DNA of 64,000 bases from CAJQQK01 sp049116495 (GTDB lineage: Bacteria; Pseudomonadota; Alphaproteobacteria; Rhizobiales; Hyphomicrobiaceae), in contig JAGDYV010000074.1 of the NCBI GenBank assembly GCA_049116495.1, forward strand, positions 10,873-74,872, written 5' to 3'. This document shows positions 17,820-27,352 of this stretch, piece by piece. The first letter of the stretch is position 1. Each line of letters opens with the position of its first letter. The notes below the pieces were generated by a model. The model was not told the origin of the DNA. It saw only the letters and a list, made by a program, of their open reading frames with translations, and made no database searches. The translations under genes and the position numbers were made by a program.

Positions 17820-19640
17820 CTATTCCACAGTCACGGACTTCGCCAGATTGCGTGGTTGATCGACATCCGTACCCATAAAAACCGCCGTGTGATAAGCGAT
17901 CAGCTGGATCGGAATGGCCGACACAATAGGGCTCACAAATGGATGCACCGTCGGCAGCACAACGTGGTGCATAACTTCGCTGCCAACCTCTTCTGCAGGC
18001 GCATCCGAGACCAAAACGATTCGCCCGCCGCGCGCTGCAACCTCCTGCATGTTGGAGATCGTCTTGTCGAAAAGTGCATCCTTCGGTGCAATCACAATCA
18101 CCGGCACCTGCTCATCAATCAACGCGATCGGCCCATGTTTGAGTTCACCGGCCGCATATCCTTCCGCGTGAATATACGAAATCTCCTTGAGCTTAAGCGC
18201 ACCTTCCATTGCGATCGGGAAGCTGATGTTGCGCCCGAGATAAAGAATGTCACGCGCCTTGGAGAGATCCGTCGCCAGCGCAATATAATCGCCCTCTGAA
18301 CGAACAATCGACGAGATATGCCGCGGGACGCCGGTCAAGGCCGCAACCAGCTCGTTTTCCAGTTCGGCGTCGATCTGGCCACGCGCCTTGCCAAGCGCAA
18401 TCGCAAGGCAGGCCAGCGCCGTCAACTGGCACGTAAACGCCTTGGTCGATGCCACGCCGATTTCCGGCCCGGCCAATGTCGGCATAATCGCATCGGACTC
18501 GCGCGCGATGGTCGATGAGCGCACATTCACGATCGAGGCAATGCGCTGCCCGTTCTCCTTGCAGTAGCGCAGTGTCGCCAGCGTGTCGGCGGTTTCACCT
18601 GACTGGGAGACGAAAACGGCCAGTCCATTTTCGGCCAGCGGCGCCTCCCGATATCGCATTTCCGAGGCAACATCGATCTCGACCGGCACGCGGGCATAGC
18701 GCTCGATCCAGTATTTCGCGACCAGCCCGGCATAATAGGCCGTGCCACACGCAGAGATCGTCACCCGGTCGACCACCGCAAGGTCGACACCAAGATCCGG
18801 GATCATGACCTGTTGCGCGGCCATGTCGATGTAGTGGGCAAGCGTATGGCTGACCACCTCAGGCTGCTCGTGGATCTCCTTGTGCATGAAATGACGGTGA
18901 TTGCCCTTGTCAACCGTCAGCGCGCCGGCAACCGCCTGCACGCGCGACCGCTCAACGAGCGTTCCATCGCGATCCCGCACCTCAACTAGGTCACGGCGCA
19001 GCACGGCATAGTCACCTTCTTCGAGATAGGTAATGCTGTCGGTAAACGGTGCCAGGGCAATCGCGTCAGAGCCCAGATAAACCTCTCCCGTACCGTGGCC
19101 GATCGCCAACGGCGAACCCTGACGGGCCGCAATCATCAAGTCATCATCGTCCGCGAAAATGATCCCGAGCGCAAACGCCCCCGTCAGGCGTTTCAGCGTC
19201 TCTTGTACCGCCTCGAGATGGCTCTTGCCCTTGTCGAGATAGTGCGTGATGAGGTGCACGATTGTTTCTGTATCGGTCTGCGATTCAAACTGGCAACCGG
19301 CAGCAATGAGCTCGTCCCGCAGTTCACGAAAATTCTCAATAATCCCATTGTGCACAACCGACACCCGATGGCTCATATGGGGATGCGCGTTGCTTTCGGT
19401 CGGCTTGCCATGAGTTGCCCAGCGCGTGTGGCCAATCCCGGCCCGGCCGGCGAGCGGCGCCTCGTTCAATCGCGCCTCGAGATTGCGCAGCTTGCCTTCC
19501 GCGCGCCGGCGATCCAGGCCGGATTCGACGATTGTCGCGACACCGGCAGAGTCGTAGCCGCGATACTCCAGCCGACGCAGTGCATCAACGATATCGTGCG
19601 CGACGTGCTCTTTGCCCAGAATGCCGACGATGCCACACAT
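17820..19640 (-). CDS. glmS: Glutamine-fructose-6-phosphate aminotransferase (isomerizing)
   Basis: The 606-residue protein is complete. Mature N-terminus CGIVGILG has the nucleophilic Cys of the class II glutaminase domain; YRGYDSAGVAT and GHTRWATHGKPTESNAHPH follow. Two SIS domains come next (SACGTAYYAGLVAKY, VSQSGETADTLATLR) and the C-terminus ends in PRNLAKSVTVE, the conserved GlmS tail. It converts fructose-6-P and glutamine to glucosamine-6-P, the first step to UDP-GlcNAc for peptidoglycan and lipid A. GGAGA lies six bases before the ATG. It follows glmU on the same strand, a usual pairing. Confidence 0.98.
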   Translation of the reverse strand: MCGIVGILGKEHVAHDIVDALRRLEYRGYDSAGVATIVESGLDRRRAEGKLRNLEARLNEAPLAGRAGIGHTRWATHGKPTESNAHPHMSHRVSVVHNGIIENFRELRDELIAAGCQFESQTDTETIVHLITHYLDKGKSHLEAVQETLKRLTGAFALGIIFADDDDLMIAARQGSPLAIGHGTGEVYLGSDAIALAPFTDSITYLEEGDYAVLRRDLVEVRDRDGTLVERSRVQAVAGALTVDKGNHRHFMHKEIHEQPEVVSHTLAHYIDMAAQQVMIPDLGVDLAVVDRVTISACGTAYYAGLVAKYWIERYARVPVEIDVASEMRYREAPLAENGLAVFVSQSGETADTLATLRYCKENGQRIASIVNVRSSTIARESDAIMPTLAGPEIGVASTKAFTCQLTALACLAIALGKARGQIDAELENELVAALTGVPRHISSIVRSEGDYIALATDLSKARDILYLGRNISFPIAMEGALKLKEISYIHAEGYAAGELKHGPIALIDEQVPVIVIAPKDALFDKTISNMQEVAARGGRIVLVSDAPAEEVGSEVMHHVVLPTVHPFVSPIVSAIPIQLIAYHTAVFMGTDVDQPRNLAKSVTVE

Positions 19641-19749
19641 ATCAATTCTCCTCGGTCAATCTCTGATTGAAATCTAGTGTTGCAGTCCGCCCAAAACAGC
19701 AAATCACGTATCTTGTCGGCTCATTACTGCGGGCATCACGCCGGTTCGA

Positions 19750-21105
19750 TTATTTCGCCTGCGCTTTGCGCCGCTTCATGACTGTCCGAAATTTTTCCGC
19801 CCAACCCGTGCGCGTCGTCTGCTCCGCCCGCTCCAGCGACAAGGCATCCGCCGGAACATCACGACCGATCACGCTGCCCGATCCAACAAATGCACCATCG
19901 CCGATCTTGACCGGCGCGACCAATGAAGAATTGGAACCAACGAAAGCGCCTGCTCCGACCGTCGTGCGATGCTTGAAATAACCATCGTAGTTACAGAAGA
20001 TCGTGCCTGCACCAATATTGGCGCCGTGCCCGACATCACCATCGCCAAGATAGGAAAGATGGTTGGCCTTGGCACCGTCGCCCATCGTCACGTTCTTGAC
20101 CTCGACAAAGTTGCCGATCCGCACATCCGCTCCAAGCTGCGCGCCCGGCCTGAGGCGCGCAAACGGTCCAACCCGCGCGCCCGCGCCGATCTTGGCGCCC
20201 TCGATATGACAGTTGGCCTGGACGTGGGCATTATCCTCGATCGACACGCCCGGCCCGAAAAACACATTCGGCTCGATCACGACGTCCTGGCCCACCACCG
20301 TATCGTAGCTAAACCACACCGTTTCCGGTGCGATCAACGTTGCCCCACCGCGCATCACCTCGTCACGCCGCCGCTGCTGGTAGACCGCCTCGGCCTGCGC
20401 AAGCTGGGCGCGATCATTGATACCAAGCAACTGCGTCTCATCACTCGCCACCGCCACGACCTTCAGGTCGGCGCCACGGGCAATCTCGACAGCGTCCGTA
20501 AGATAGAGCTCACCCTTCGCATTGTCGTCGGTGATTTGATCAAGGAGGCCGAGCAGGTCCGGACAGCGAAACGCCATGACGCCTGAGTTGCACAGGCGCA
20601 CGGATCGCTCCGCCTCACTCGCATCGTTGTGCTCGCGGATTGCCAGCAATGCGCCGTCACTCGATGTCAGCAGACGGCCATACCCGGTCGGATCCGCCGT
20701 CTCAAAGCCAAGCACGGCAACCTGCGCCCCGCCATCCAACGCGTCCTGCATCTTTTTCAATGTGTCAGGCTGCAGCATCGGTGTGTCGCAGAACAACACA
20801 AACACATCGCCGGCCTGCGCCAGCGCCGCGCGCGCCGCCAGCACGGCATCGCCCGTGCCTTTCTGGTCGGACTGCAAATAGATCTGCGCACCGGGCGATT
20901 GCCGCTCAGCCTCCGTGCGAACATTGTCCATGTCGGGGCCCACCACAACCGCAACATCTCCGCCCAAGGCCGCAGCACTCGCCGCCAGCACATGCCCCAG
21001 CAGGGAACGTCCCGCAACCATGTGCAGGCCCTTGGGCAGTCGCGATTTCATCCGCGTGCCCTTACCTGCCGCGAGCACAATCGTCAGTGTCGTAGATGGT
21101 TTCAT
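19750..21105 (-). CDS. glmU: Bifunctional UDP-GlcNAc pyrophosphorylase / GlcN-1-P acetyltransferase
   Basis: The 451-residue protein has the pyrophosphorylase motif LAAGKGTRMKSRLPKGLH at its N-terminus, QSDQKGTGDAVLAA, and the left-handed beta-helix C-terminal half. That half shows hexapeptide repeats (IGAGARVGPFARLRPGAQLG) and HLSYLGDGDVGHGANIGAG. It makes UDP-GlcNAc from glucosamine-1-P, acetyl-CoA and UTP. AAGGGG directly precedes the ATG at 21105; the longer frame to 21156 has no ribosome site. Probably transcribed with glmS and the SPOR-like gene. Confidence 0.97.
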   Translation of the reverse strand: MKPSTTLTIVLAAGKGTRMKSRLPKGLHMVAGRSLLGHVLAASAAALGGDVAVVVGPDMDNVRTEAERQSPGAQIYLQSDQKGTGDAVLAARAALAQAGDVFVLFCDTPMLQPDTLKKMQDALDGGAQVAVLGFETADPTGYGRLLTSSDGALLAIREHNDASEAERSVRLCNSGVMAFRCPDLLGLLDQITDDNAKGELYLTDAVEIARGADLKVVAVASDETQLLGINDRAQLAQAEAVYQQRRRDEVMRGGATLIAPETVWFSYDTVVGQDVVIEPNVFFGPGVSIEDNAHVQANCHIEGAKIGAGARVGPFARLRPGAQLGADVRIGNFVEVKNVTMGDGAKANHLSYLGDGDVGHGANIGAGTIFCNYDGYFKHRTTVGAGAFVGSNSSLVAPVKIGDGAFVGSGSVIGRDVPADALSLERAEQTTRTGWAEKFRTVMKRRKAQAK

Positions 21106-21571
21106 GCGCCCCTTGTCCAAGTCGTATAGCGATCGCTGCCGGTCCCGGCACGGCAAACTCCAGGCCGAGCCTCACCTCGTAGAACACGGCATATTCAGTG
21201 AAGAGTTAATATCCGCAGCAATCTCCGTGCCACATTAAGGAGAATCGATCCAATCTTATACCGTCACAACCCGCCACTGACGAGAATGCACGGCACATGG
21301 CGAAATCCGGTTCGTTAACCATCCCACTCATCCGGATCGGCAGCACAAGCCCGGCACAATCCTGTTGGCTGCGCACTGGCGCCCAACCCCAGCATGAAAT
21401 GACCACTGTGTCGCAATTGCGTTTTCCACAGTCGCACCTCGACCGCCAATCGTTAGACGTTGACCCACCTGACGGCTCCAAACTATCTAGGAAGCGTTCG
21501 TCAAGCGTTTAGTATTCGCTGTCGGCTCGCGTGTCTTGGAGCCTGCCCAACTTGTTCGGGGTTTGATCAAG
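21106..21571. other. 466-base divergent gap between glmU and a SPOR protein
   Basis: The region should carry promoters for the leftward glmU-glmS unit and the rightward SPOR gene. Short frames at 21206-21481 (minus) and 21297-21512 (plus) overlap each other, are Cys/Ser-rich without pattern and lack ribosome sites. No RNA gene or strong hairpin was recognised. A glmS-type ribozyme was not seen and is not expected in this group. Confidence 0.45.
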
Positions 21572-22735
21572 ATGTCTGAGCTGCACGCGCAATCTCGCTC
21601 ACGCGGAGCGTCCCTGTTCTGGCCCGCCTACATGTCGTCGTGGGCTTTGCTGGCTGGCGCGGCGTTGACCTACCTGAGCCTCAGCTCCTTGCAGACGATC
21701 GGCTCACCCGGCGCGCTGCCCAAACCCTCGCAAAGCACGCCGGAATCAAACCGCGCCGAGCTCGATCGGGCGCAACTGACGGCAAGGATACAATCGCTGA
21801 ACGACACCGTCGCGTCGTTGCGCACAGAGGTTGTCAGGCTGAAAACAGAACGTGCAACGCCGAGTGGCGGCGCGGTCATGGCGAGCCGGTCGCCGACAGA
21901 GGCGCTGTCGTCTGAACCGCAGGCCACGCCATCAGGCGCGACCAGCGATATCACAACATCTTCGATTTCGAAGCCGGACCAACCGCCGTTGAAGATCGCA
22001 TCCGATGGAGAAATGGCGCGACTGACCGAAAACAAGGCACCGTCCGAGACCGAAGCCGCCGCTGAAACGGCCGCATTGAGCGAACCAAAGCAGCCTCAGC
22101 TTCTCAATCCAACAACCTCAAGTTCGGCCGAGAACACCAAACTGGCACGCGCCGAAGCCCCCGCGGTCGTCGAGACCAAACCACGTCGCTTGCGCAATCT
22201 GGCAACGTCGCTGCTGCGCCCTGGCCGGGTTCCGCCACTGCCTCCGTACAACGCGGCGAGCGCGAGCCCAGCGCCCAATCCAAAGAGCACCCGTAACAGC
22301 CCGCAACCGACATCGCGTCTGCCGACAATCCTGAACACTGCAGCCGATGCGGTCCAAACTGCCAGCCGGCCGGTTCCAACGAGCCTCAAACCGCAACCGC
22401 CCGCTGCCGTCAAACCGCCGCCAACGCGTCCGCTTGCCTTCGGAACGCCGACCGTTCAGCGGCGCCAGGCCAGTGCCTCGCCAGCCGCACTGTCATTGTC
22501 TACGGCCCAGTCCGTCACTGGCTTGCGCGCCAGCTGGCTGCTGTTGACCACGCGGCATCCGGCCACCTTCGGCGGATACCAGCCGCGTTATGTCGCCGAC
22601 CAGGCATCCGGCACTTACCGGCTGCTTGCCGGGCCAATTGCGAACCACGCCGAAGCGGATCGGATTTGCAATCAGCTGCGCGCCCAGAGTGTCAGCTGCG
22701 GCGTCACCAGCTACATCGGCAGCTCTCTCCAATAA
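21572..22735 (+). CDS. Membrane-anchored coiled-coil protein with SPOR domain
   Basis: The 387-residue protein has a single membrane segment at about 16-42 (LFWPAYMSSWALLAGAALTY). A predicted coiled coil follows at 58-94 with regular Leu/Ile spacing, then a long Pro/Ser/Thr-rich linker. The C-terminal SPOR-like domain spans about 308-387 (SWLLLTTRHPATFGGYQPRY, TYRLLAGPIANHAEADRICN, ending in SVSCGVTSYIG). The anchor-linker-SPOR layout is that of FtsN/DamX-like septal proteins. A cell-division or envelope role is inference. The ATG at 21572 was preferred to a TTG at 21536. It is divergent from glmU. Confidence 0.7.
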   Translation: MSELHAQSRSRGASLFWPAYMSSWALLAGAALTYLSLSSLQTIGSPGALPKPSQSTPESNRAELDRAQLTARIQSLNDTVASLRTEVVRLKTERATPSGGAVMASRSPTEALSSEPQATPSGATSDITTSSISKPDQPPLKIASDGEMARLTENKAPSETEAAAETAALSEPKQPQLLNPTTSSSAENTKLARAEAPAVVETKPRRLRNLATSLLRPGRVPPLPPYNAASASPAPNPKSTRNSPQPTSRLPTILNTAADAVQTASRPVPTSLKPQPPAAVKPPPTRPLAFGTPTVQRRQASASPAALSLSTAQSVTGLRASWLLLTTRHPATFGGYQPRYVADQASGTYRLLAGPIANHAEADRICNQLRAQSVSCGVTSYIGSSLQ

Positions 22736-22839
22736 AGGAAGAAACGCGCGCGCAACGTCACTCAAGCGCCCACTGTTGGCGCGCCTCGTCAGCTGGCAAT
22801 CCGTAGTGTTTCAAACACTTTAAAGCGCTCGCCGCATCG

Positions 22840-22868
22840 AAAAAGCAGCCGTCTCTCTACAGCTGCTT
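22840..22868 (-). terminator. Intrinsic terminator overlapping the metallopeptidase stop codon
   Basis: On the minus strand AAGCAGC (22868-22862) pairs with GCTGCTT (22849-22843) and is followed by a run of T (22844-22840). The TAG stop of the upstream gene lies in the loop. Confidence 0.75.
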
Positions 22869-23897
22869 CGCGTTGAACGTGTCACAAACATCCATGCGGC
22901 CTGACTTGTAGCCATTGCTGAACCAACGTACGCGCTGTTCGGCCGTGCCATGTGTGAAGGCATCGGGCACAACATAACCTTGCTGTCGCTTCTGGATCAT
23001 GTCGTCGCCGATGGCATTGGCGGCATTGAGGCCTTCTTCGATGTCGCCCGGCTCCAACCGATTGTGCAGTTGGTCGTTGAGGTTCGCCCAGACGCCGGAA
23101 AGGCAGTCCGCCTGCAATTCCATACGTACCTGGATCTTATTCGCCGAACTCGGATAACGTTGCTTGAGTTGTAGAACCTTGTCGGCAATGCCGAGCAGCT
23201 TCTGCACATGATGGCCAACCTCGTGCGCCACCACGTAAGCCTGCGCAAAATCACCCGGAGCACGGAACTTGCGGTGCAGCTCCTGGTAGAACCGCATGTC
23301 GATATAGATCTTCTGGTCCAACGGACAATAGAACGGACCCATCGCTGACTGACCGAGCCCGCACGCCGTTCGCGTCGTCCCGGAAAAAATCACAAGGTTT
23401 GGCTCTTTGTATTGGCGACCGAACGACTTGAATACCCGGTTCCAAACGTCTTCCGTATCGGCAAGCACACGTTTCGTGAACGTCACCAGTTGGTCGTCTG
23501 GCCGCGCCGGCCGATTGGCCGGTGCATTGCGTGACGTCGGGATCTGCAATCCGCCTCCGCTCCGCCGTGCCTCGCGGTTCGGTTGATCAAATTTCGGCAT
23601 CTGTGGCATCTGGCTGACATCAGGCACCCCGCCGCCGCCCGGACCGCCGCCGGTTAGAAGCTTAAGCGGATTGAACCCCAGGAACCACATCACAACGCCA
23701 ATGATGATCAGTGTGGTTATGCTGAAGCCACCGCGGCCGCTGCCCCGCCCCATTGGGAACGGGATCTGAACCCGTCGACCTCCACCACCACTTCGACCGC
23801 GACCGAATCCGCCGGGAAAGCGAAACATGCCACCGCCGCCTTGGCCCCGGCGATCCTCGACATTACTGCTTTCACGATCCTGATCGTCGTACCGCAT
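22857..23897 (-). CDS. Neutral zinc metallopeptidase (YpfJ/PF04228 family)
   Basis: The 346-residue protein begins MRYDDQDRESSNVEDRRG, the conserved N-terminus of this family. A Gly/Arg-rich cytoplasmic stretch is followed by a membrane segment at about 58-76, and then the catalytic domain. HEVGHHVQ at 225-232 is the zinc-binding HExxH-type motif, and MELQADCLSGVW supplies the third ligand region; GPFYCPLDQKIYID is also conserved. Members are membrane-anchored with the peptidase domain outside the membrane; substrates are unknown. The start at 23897 rests on GAGG five bases upstream and on the family N-terminus. Confidence 0.85.
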   Translation of the reverse strand: MRYDDQDRESSNVEDRRGQGGGGMFRFPGGFGRGRSGGGGRRVQIPFPMGRGSGRGGFSITTLIIIGVVMWFLGFNPLKLLTGGGPGGGGVPDVSQMPQMPKFDQPNREARRSGGGLQIPTSRNAPANRPARPDDQLVTFTKRVLADTEDVWNRVFKSFGRQYKEPNLVIFSGTTRTACGLGQSAMGPFYCPLDQKIYIDMRFYQELHRKFRAPGDFAQAYVVAHEVGHHVQKLLGIADKVLQLKQRYPSSANKIQVRMELQADCLSGVWANLNDQLHNRLEPGDIEEGLNAANAIGDDMIQKRQQGYVVPDAFTHGTAEQRVRWFSNGYKSGRMDVCDTFNAKQL

Positions 23898-24052
23898 CCC
23901 AACCTCGTTACGCCGCACACTGCCTTAGAAATCAAACTGCTAGGCCGTAGGGCAGGATCGACGTGAGTTCATTCACGGCAAAGCATTTTGTGTTCGTCTA
24001 TAAGCCACATAGTCCAGGCCAAGACAACTCTGCGGCAGACGGACCATACAGC

Positions 24053-25456
24053 TCACGCTCGATCAGAAGAAAGCCGTAAGGATGGCAACGCGCCCTTCTC
24101 CGCGCCGCGCCCACCGGCTTTCAAATAGCCTTTGACCACCCGCGATGCCGCCACCGTTGCTTCATTTGCATAGGCCTCATGATTGGCCTCGATTTCGCGC
24201 CGGTCGTAAAGATAGTTCACCATCAGGCCATGGCTCTGCTTCAGTCCCTGCCCTGACAGGTCCGCCATCCAGTTGATCCGTTCCAAGCGCGCGCCGTTGC
24301 CAAGGTGGAACCGGGCAACCGGGTCGAGCGGATGGCCACGCCTGTCTTTGGCTTCCAGGAAATACTTTGCAGCGAGCGGCAACAACGTATCGCGCAACCC
24401 CTCGGAAGCCTCCGCATTCTCCCACCAGTCGAGCTCACGCAAGCGCCCCAGCGCCTCACGTTCTGCCGCCGACAAGATGCCCTTGTCCGTATAATCCTTC
24501 AGCATTTGGTCCAGCCAGTGCGCGAACCGTGGCACCGGCGACAAGGTCACGAAGGTGTTGAGGCTGGGAAACTCTTTACTCAACTCATCGACAACCTGCT
24601 TGATCAGGAAATTGCCGAACGACACGCCCCGCAACCCCTCCTGACAGTTTGAAATGGAATAGAAGACCGCAGTTGTCGGCGCCGTTTGTGCGGTTCCAGC
24701 CTCATGCTCCAGCGGTTGCAGAAGGGTGGCAATATCCGCCGAGACACTATCTGTCAGCGCGACTTCGACAAAAATCAGCGGTTCATCCACGAGAGAGGGA
24801 TGGAAGAACCCGAAACAGCGCCGATCCGCAGGCTCGAGACGGCGCCGCAGATCATCCCAGCCATCAATCTCGTGCACTGCTTCATAGGCGATGATCTTTT
24901 CCAGGATCGCAGCCGGCGTCTGCCAATCGATCCTGCGAAGCACCAGAAAACCGCGATTGAACCAAGATTGCAGCAAATGGTAGAGATCGCGGTCGATGTC
25001 ACCGAGCGTTGGATCGTCACGCACGAAACCGAGCAATTCCTTGCGCATCGCGACGATTTTCGCCGTTGCGCCCGGGGCCATATTGAGTCGCCGGAAGAAC
25101 TCTTGCTTCGGGCTTTCGACAGCATCCTGCAACGCCGCCAGCGTCTCTTTCGACGGCGTGGCCTGATACGCAGCCGCGGCGGCCTTCACCGCTTCCGCAT
25201 CCGGTTTCAGCACTTCGGCAATATAACGAAAGAAAACCAGGCGCAGTTCCTGGTCGAGTTCATCATAGTGGCGCAGCAACTGGTTGGCGATCGCCATCCC
25301 GGACGCCTCACCTTGGCCTGACATCAGGGCATCAACCAGCGCTTGCAGCCCGCGCTGGCCGGCCGCCTCGGCAAACAGGCGCTTGGGCAACAACGTGCGA
25401 CTGGTGTCGGCCACCGTCGTCAACAATTCCTGCAGGAAACCGAAGTTGCTGCTCAT
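24053..25456 (-). CDS. Malonyl-CoA decarboxylase
   Basis: The 467-residue protein has the length and signatures of MCD: PKQEFFRRLNMAPGATAKIV, the active-site region FYSISNCQEGLRGVSFGNFL, and HLGNGARLERINWMADLSGQ near the C-terminus. It releases CO2 from malonyl-CoA to give acetyl-CoA. In rhizobia the enzyme (MatA) works with malonyl-CoA synthetase and a malonate carrier, but neither gene is next to it here. A role in turning over malonyl-CoA from fatty-acid metabolism is therefore equally likely. GAGGGG lies just before the ATG at 25456. Confidence 0.9.
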   Translation of the reverse strand: MSSNFGFLQELLTTVADTSRTLLPKRLFAEAAGQRGLQALVDALMSGQGEASGMAIANQLLRHYDELDQELRLVFFRYIAEVLKPDAEAVKAAAAAYQATPSKETLAALQDAVESPKQEFFRRLNMAPGATAKIVAMRKELLGFVRDDPTLGDIDRDLYHLLQSWFNRGFLVLRRIDWQTPAAILEKIIAYEAVHEIDGWDDLRRRLEPADRRCFGFFHPSLVDEPLIFVEVALTDSVSADIATLLQPLEHEAGTAQTAPTTAVFYSISNCQEGLRGVSFGNFLIKQVVDELSKEFPSLNTFVTLSPVPRFAHWLDQMLKDYTDKGILSAAEREALGRLRELDWWENAEASEGLRDTLLPLAAKYFLEAKDRRGHPLDPVARFHLGNGARLERINWMADLSGQGLKQSHGLMVNYLYDRREIEANHEAYANEATVAASRVVKGYLKAGGRGAEKGALPSLRLSSDRA

Positions 25457-25635
25457 AATGCCCCTCAACCGAAATAATCAGCCACCACCGTATCGATCCC
25501 CGGCGGCTTGGGATAAAGGCTTTCTGCCAGAAGCAGCACTGACAATAAAGGCGATAAATTGCGCCCGCCTCTCGACGCAGCGCCGATCACAGCGCATCAT
25601 CATGGCCGATCCTACGAATTCTGGAAGGCCAAGCT

Positions 25636-26439
25636 ATGACGACGGAAACCTACGAAATCCTGGCGCTCAAATACGGCGAGCAAACCGACAGAACCCGATA
25701 TTTCAACTTCATGCAGGATGACGATCACGCCAGCCCCGGCCCGATCGACTACTACATCTGGGTGATCCGCAACGCCAACCGTACAATCGTCGTCGACACC
25801 GGCTTTGAGCACAAGGAGGCAGCCGCGCGTGGTCGCCAGATCGATATGCTGCCGCGCGAGATCCTGAAGCAGATCGACATCGATGCCGACGCCATCGACA
25901 CCTTGATCGTCTCGCACATGCATTTCGATCACGCCGGCACGCTCGGAGATTTCCCCAAGGCCCGTTTCCATCTGCAGGAAGCTGAAATGGCCTATGCCAC
26001 TGGCAAATGCATGTGCGATGCAGCCATGCAGGGCCCGTTCAGCGCTGACCACGTTTGCGACATGGTGCGCAACATTTATTCGGGCCGCGTCCAGTTTCAC
26101 AACGGCGACGGCGAGATCGCGCCGGGCGTCACCGTGCACCACGCCCCCGGACACTCGAAAGGTCTGCAATGCGTGCGTGTCATGACGGAACAGGGCCCCG
26201 TCGTGGTTGCTGCCGACGTCGCCCACTACTATGAAAACTATGAGCAGCGTAAACCGTTCTTCATCACGATCGATGTCGAAGCGACGTTGAGCAGCTATGA
26301 CAAGCTCACGGAACTCGCGGATGGCAACATGGCGAACGTGATCCCTGGTCACGACCCGCTTGTCCTGAAGCGTTATCCCGCCCTAAAGCCCGACACACAG
26401 GGCATCGTCCACCGTCTCGACCTACCTCGCGTCGGATAG
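25636..26439 (+). CDS. AHL-lactonase-like metallo-beta-lactamase-fold hydrolase
   Basis: The 267-residue protein has the dinuclear zinc motif HMHFDHAG (His94, His96, Asp98, His99). His173 lies in APGHSKG, Asp194 in VAADVAHYY, and His239 in IPGHDP. This set and the length match the AttM/AiiB N-acyl-homoserine lactonase family, whose members open lactone rings. Many relatives act on other lactones or esters, so quorum quenching is only a possibility. There is no signal peptide, so it is cytoplasmic. AAGG lies seven bases before the ATG. It is divergent from the malonyl-CoA decarboxylase gene. Confidence 0.75.
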   Translation: MTTETYEILALKYGEQTDRTRYFNFMQDDDHASPGPIDYYIWVIRNANRTIVVDTGFEHKEAAARGRQIDMLPREILKQIDIDADAIDTLIVSHMHFDHAGTLGDFPKARFHLQEAEMAYATGKCMCDAAMQGPFSADHVCDMVRNIYSGRVQFHNGDGEIAPGVTVHHAPGHSKGLQCVRVMTEQGPVVVAADVAHYYENYEQRKPFFITIDVEATLSSYDKLTELADGNMANVIPGHDPLVLKRYPALKPDTQGIVHRLDLPRVG

Positions 26440-26460
26440 TTTGCGGCGACCTTGCCCCAC

Positions 26461-26484
26461 ACCGGATGCAGCGCTGCATCCGGT
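26461..26484. terminator. 24-base perfect palindrome (10-pair hairpin)
   Basis: ACCGGATGCA (26461-26470) and TGCATCCGGT (26475-26484) flank GCGC, so all 24 bases are self-complementary. It lies 21 bases after the lactonase-like gene and 53 before the DUF599 gene. A second stem GGCCGG/CCGGCC (26497-26516) follows. There is no clear T-run. It may be a terminator, an mRNA-stabilising hairpin or a protein-binding site. Confidence 0.55.
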
Positions 26485-26537
26485 TCCCCATTTCCTGGCC
26501 GGCAACGCGACCGGCCTCCCTCAACACGCGATCGTTC

Positions 26538-27281
26538 ATGTTCCCATTTCTACCGCCGGATCTCTCGCTCGCCCATATTTGCGCGATCGTCCTGTTATTC
26601 AGTTGCTGGTTTTGCTACCCGATCATATTGCGCGTGTACGGCCGTGGCTCGCTCAACAGCCAGCTCGTTATCGTCCGTCAATACTGGATCGCCGCCGCGA
26701 CCCGCCGGCAGGCCAAACCGTTCGACGCCGTCCTGCTCGGTCACATCACGAATTCGATCGCGTTTTTCGGTTCGGCAACGTTGCTCGTGCTTGCCGGCGT
26801 GCTGTCAACGATCGCCAGCGTCAAGACGATCCACGAAACCATTCAGCAACTGCACTTCGTCAGCGAAACCAGCCTCGAGTTATTCGCCCTGCAAATCGGC
26901 GTACTCGCCCTCGTTCTGGCGCTCTGCTTCTTTTCGTTCACCTATGCGCTGCGCAAACTCATTTACACCATCGCACTGCTCGGCGCGCTGCCCGATGAAA
27001 CAGAAGAGTGCCCGACCCAGGAACGCTTGATCGCGGGTCTCAATGTCGTGCTGTCGGAGGCCATCAAGACCTTCAACTTCGGCATCCGCGGCTACTACTA
27101 CGCAATCGCCACGGTTTGCCTCTTCGTGTCACCGATCGCCTGTATCGCAGCCACCGTCATCGTGACATCCACGTTGATGTACCGCCAGCTCGTCACGCCG
27201 ACAGCCCGCGCCATCCAGGATTACGTCGATGCCGCCCGCGAATGGAACGACGACCCCATCACCCGCAAGCCACCGCATTAG
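26538..27281 (+). CDS. DUF599 family membrane protein
   Basis: The 247-residue protein has about four hydrophobic segments: LAHICAIVLLFSCWFCYPII, SIAFFGSATLLVLAGVLSTI, LFALQIGVLALVLALCFFSF and YYYAIATVCLFVSPIACIAA. The DUF599 pattern NSIAFFGSATLLVL and the GIRGYYYAIA segment are present. Function of the family is unknown. The frame is open 24 codons further upstream, but the ATG at 26538 leads directly into the first membrane helix and avoids the hairpins upstream. Confidence 0.75.
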   Translation: MFPFLPPDLSLAHICAIVLLFSCWFCYPIILRVYGRGSLNSQLVIVRQYWIAAATRRQAKPFDAVLLGHITNSIAFFGSATLLVLAGVLSTIASVKTIHETIQQLHFVSETSLELFALQIGVLALVLALCFFSFTYALRKLIYTIALLGALPDETEECPTQERLIAGLNVVLSEAIKTFNFGIRGYYYAIATVCLFVSPIACIAATVIVTSTLMYRQLVTPTARAIQDYVDAAREWNDDPITRKPPH

Positions 27282-27352
27282 ACGGCGCGGTTGCAAACGA
27301 AGCCTTGCGACCACGAGCCCGCGAAAAATTCAACTACCAAAAAGGCTGTGCA

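Noticed and set aside
21206..21512. Two short frames in the glmU upstream region
   Set aside because: They overlap each other on opposite strands, contain no pattern and lack ribosome sites.
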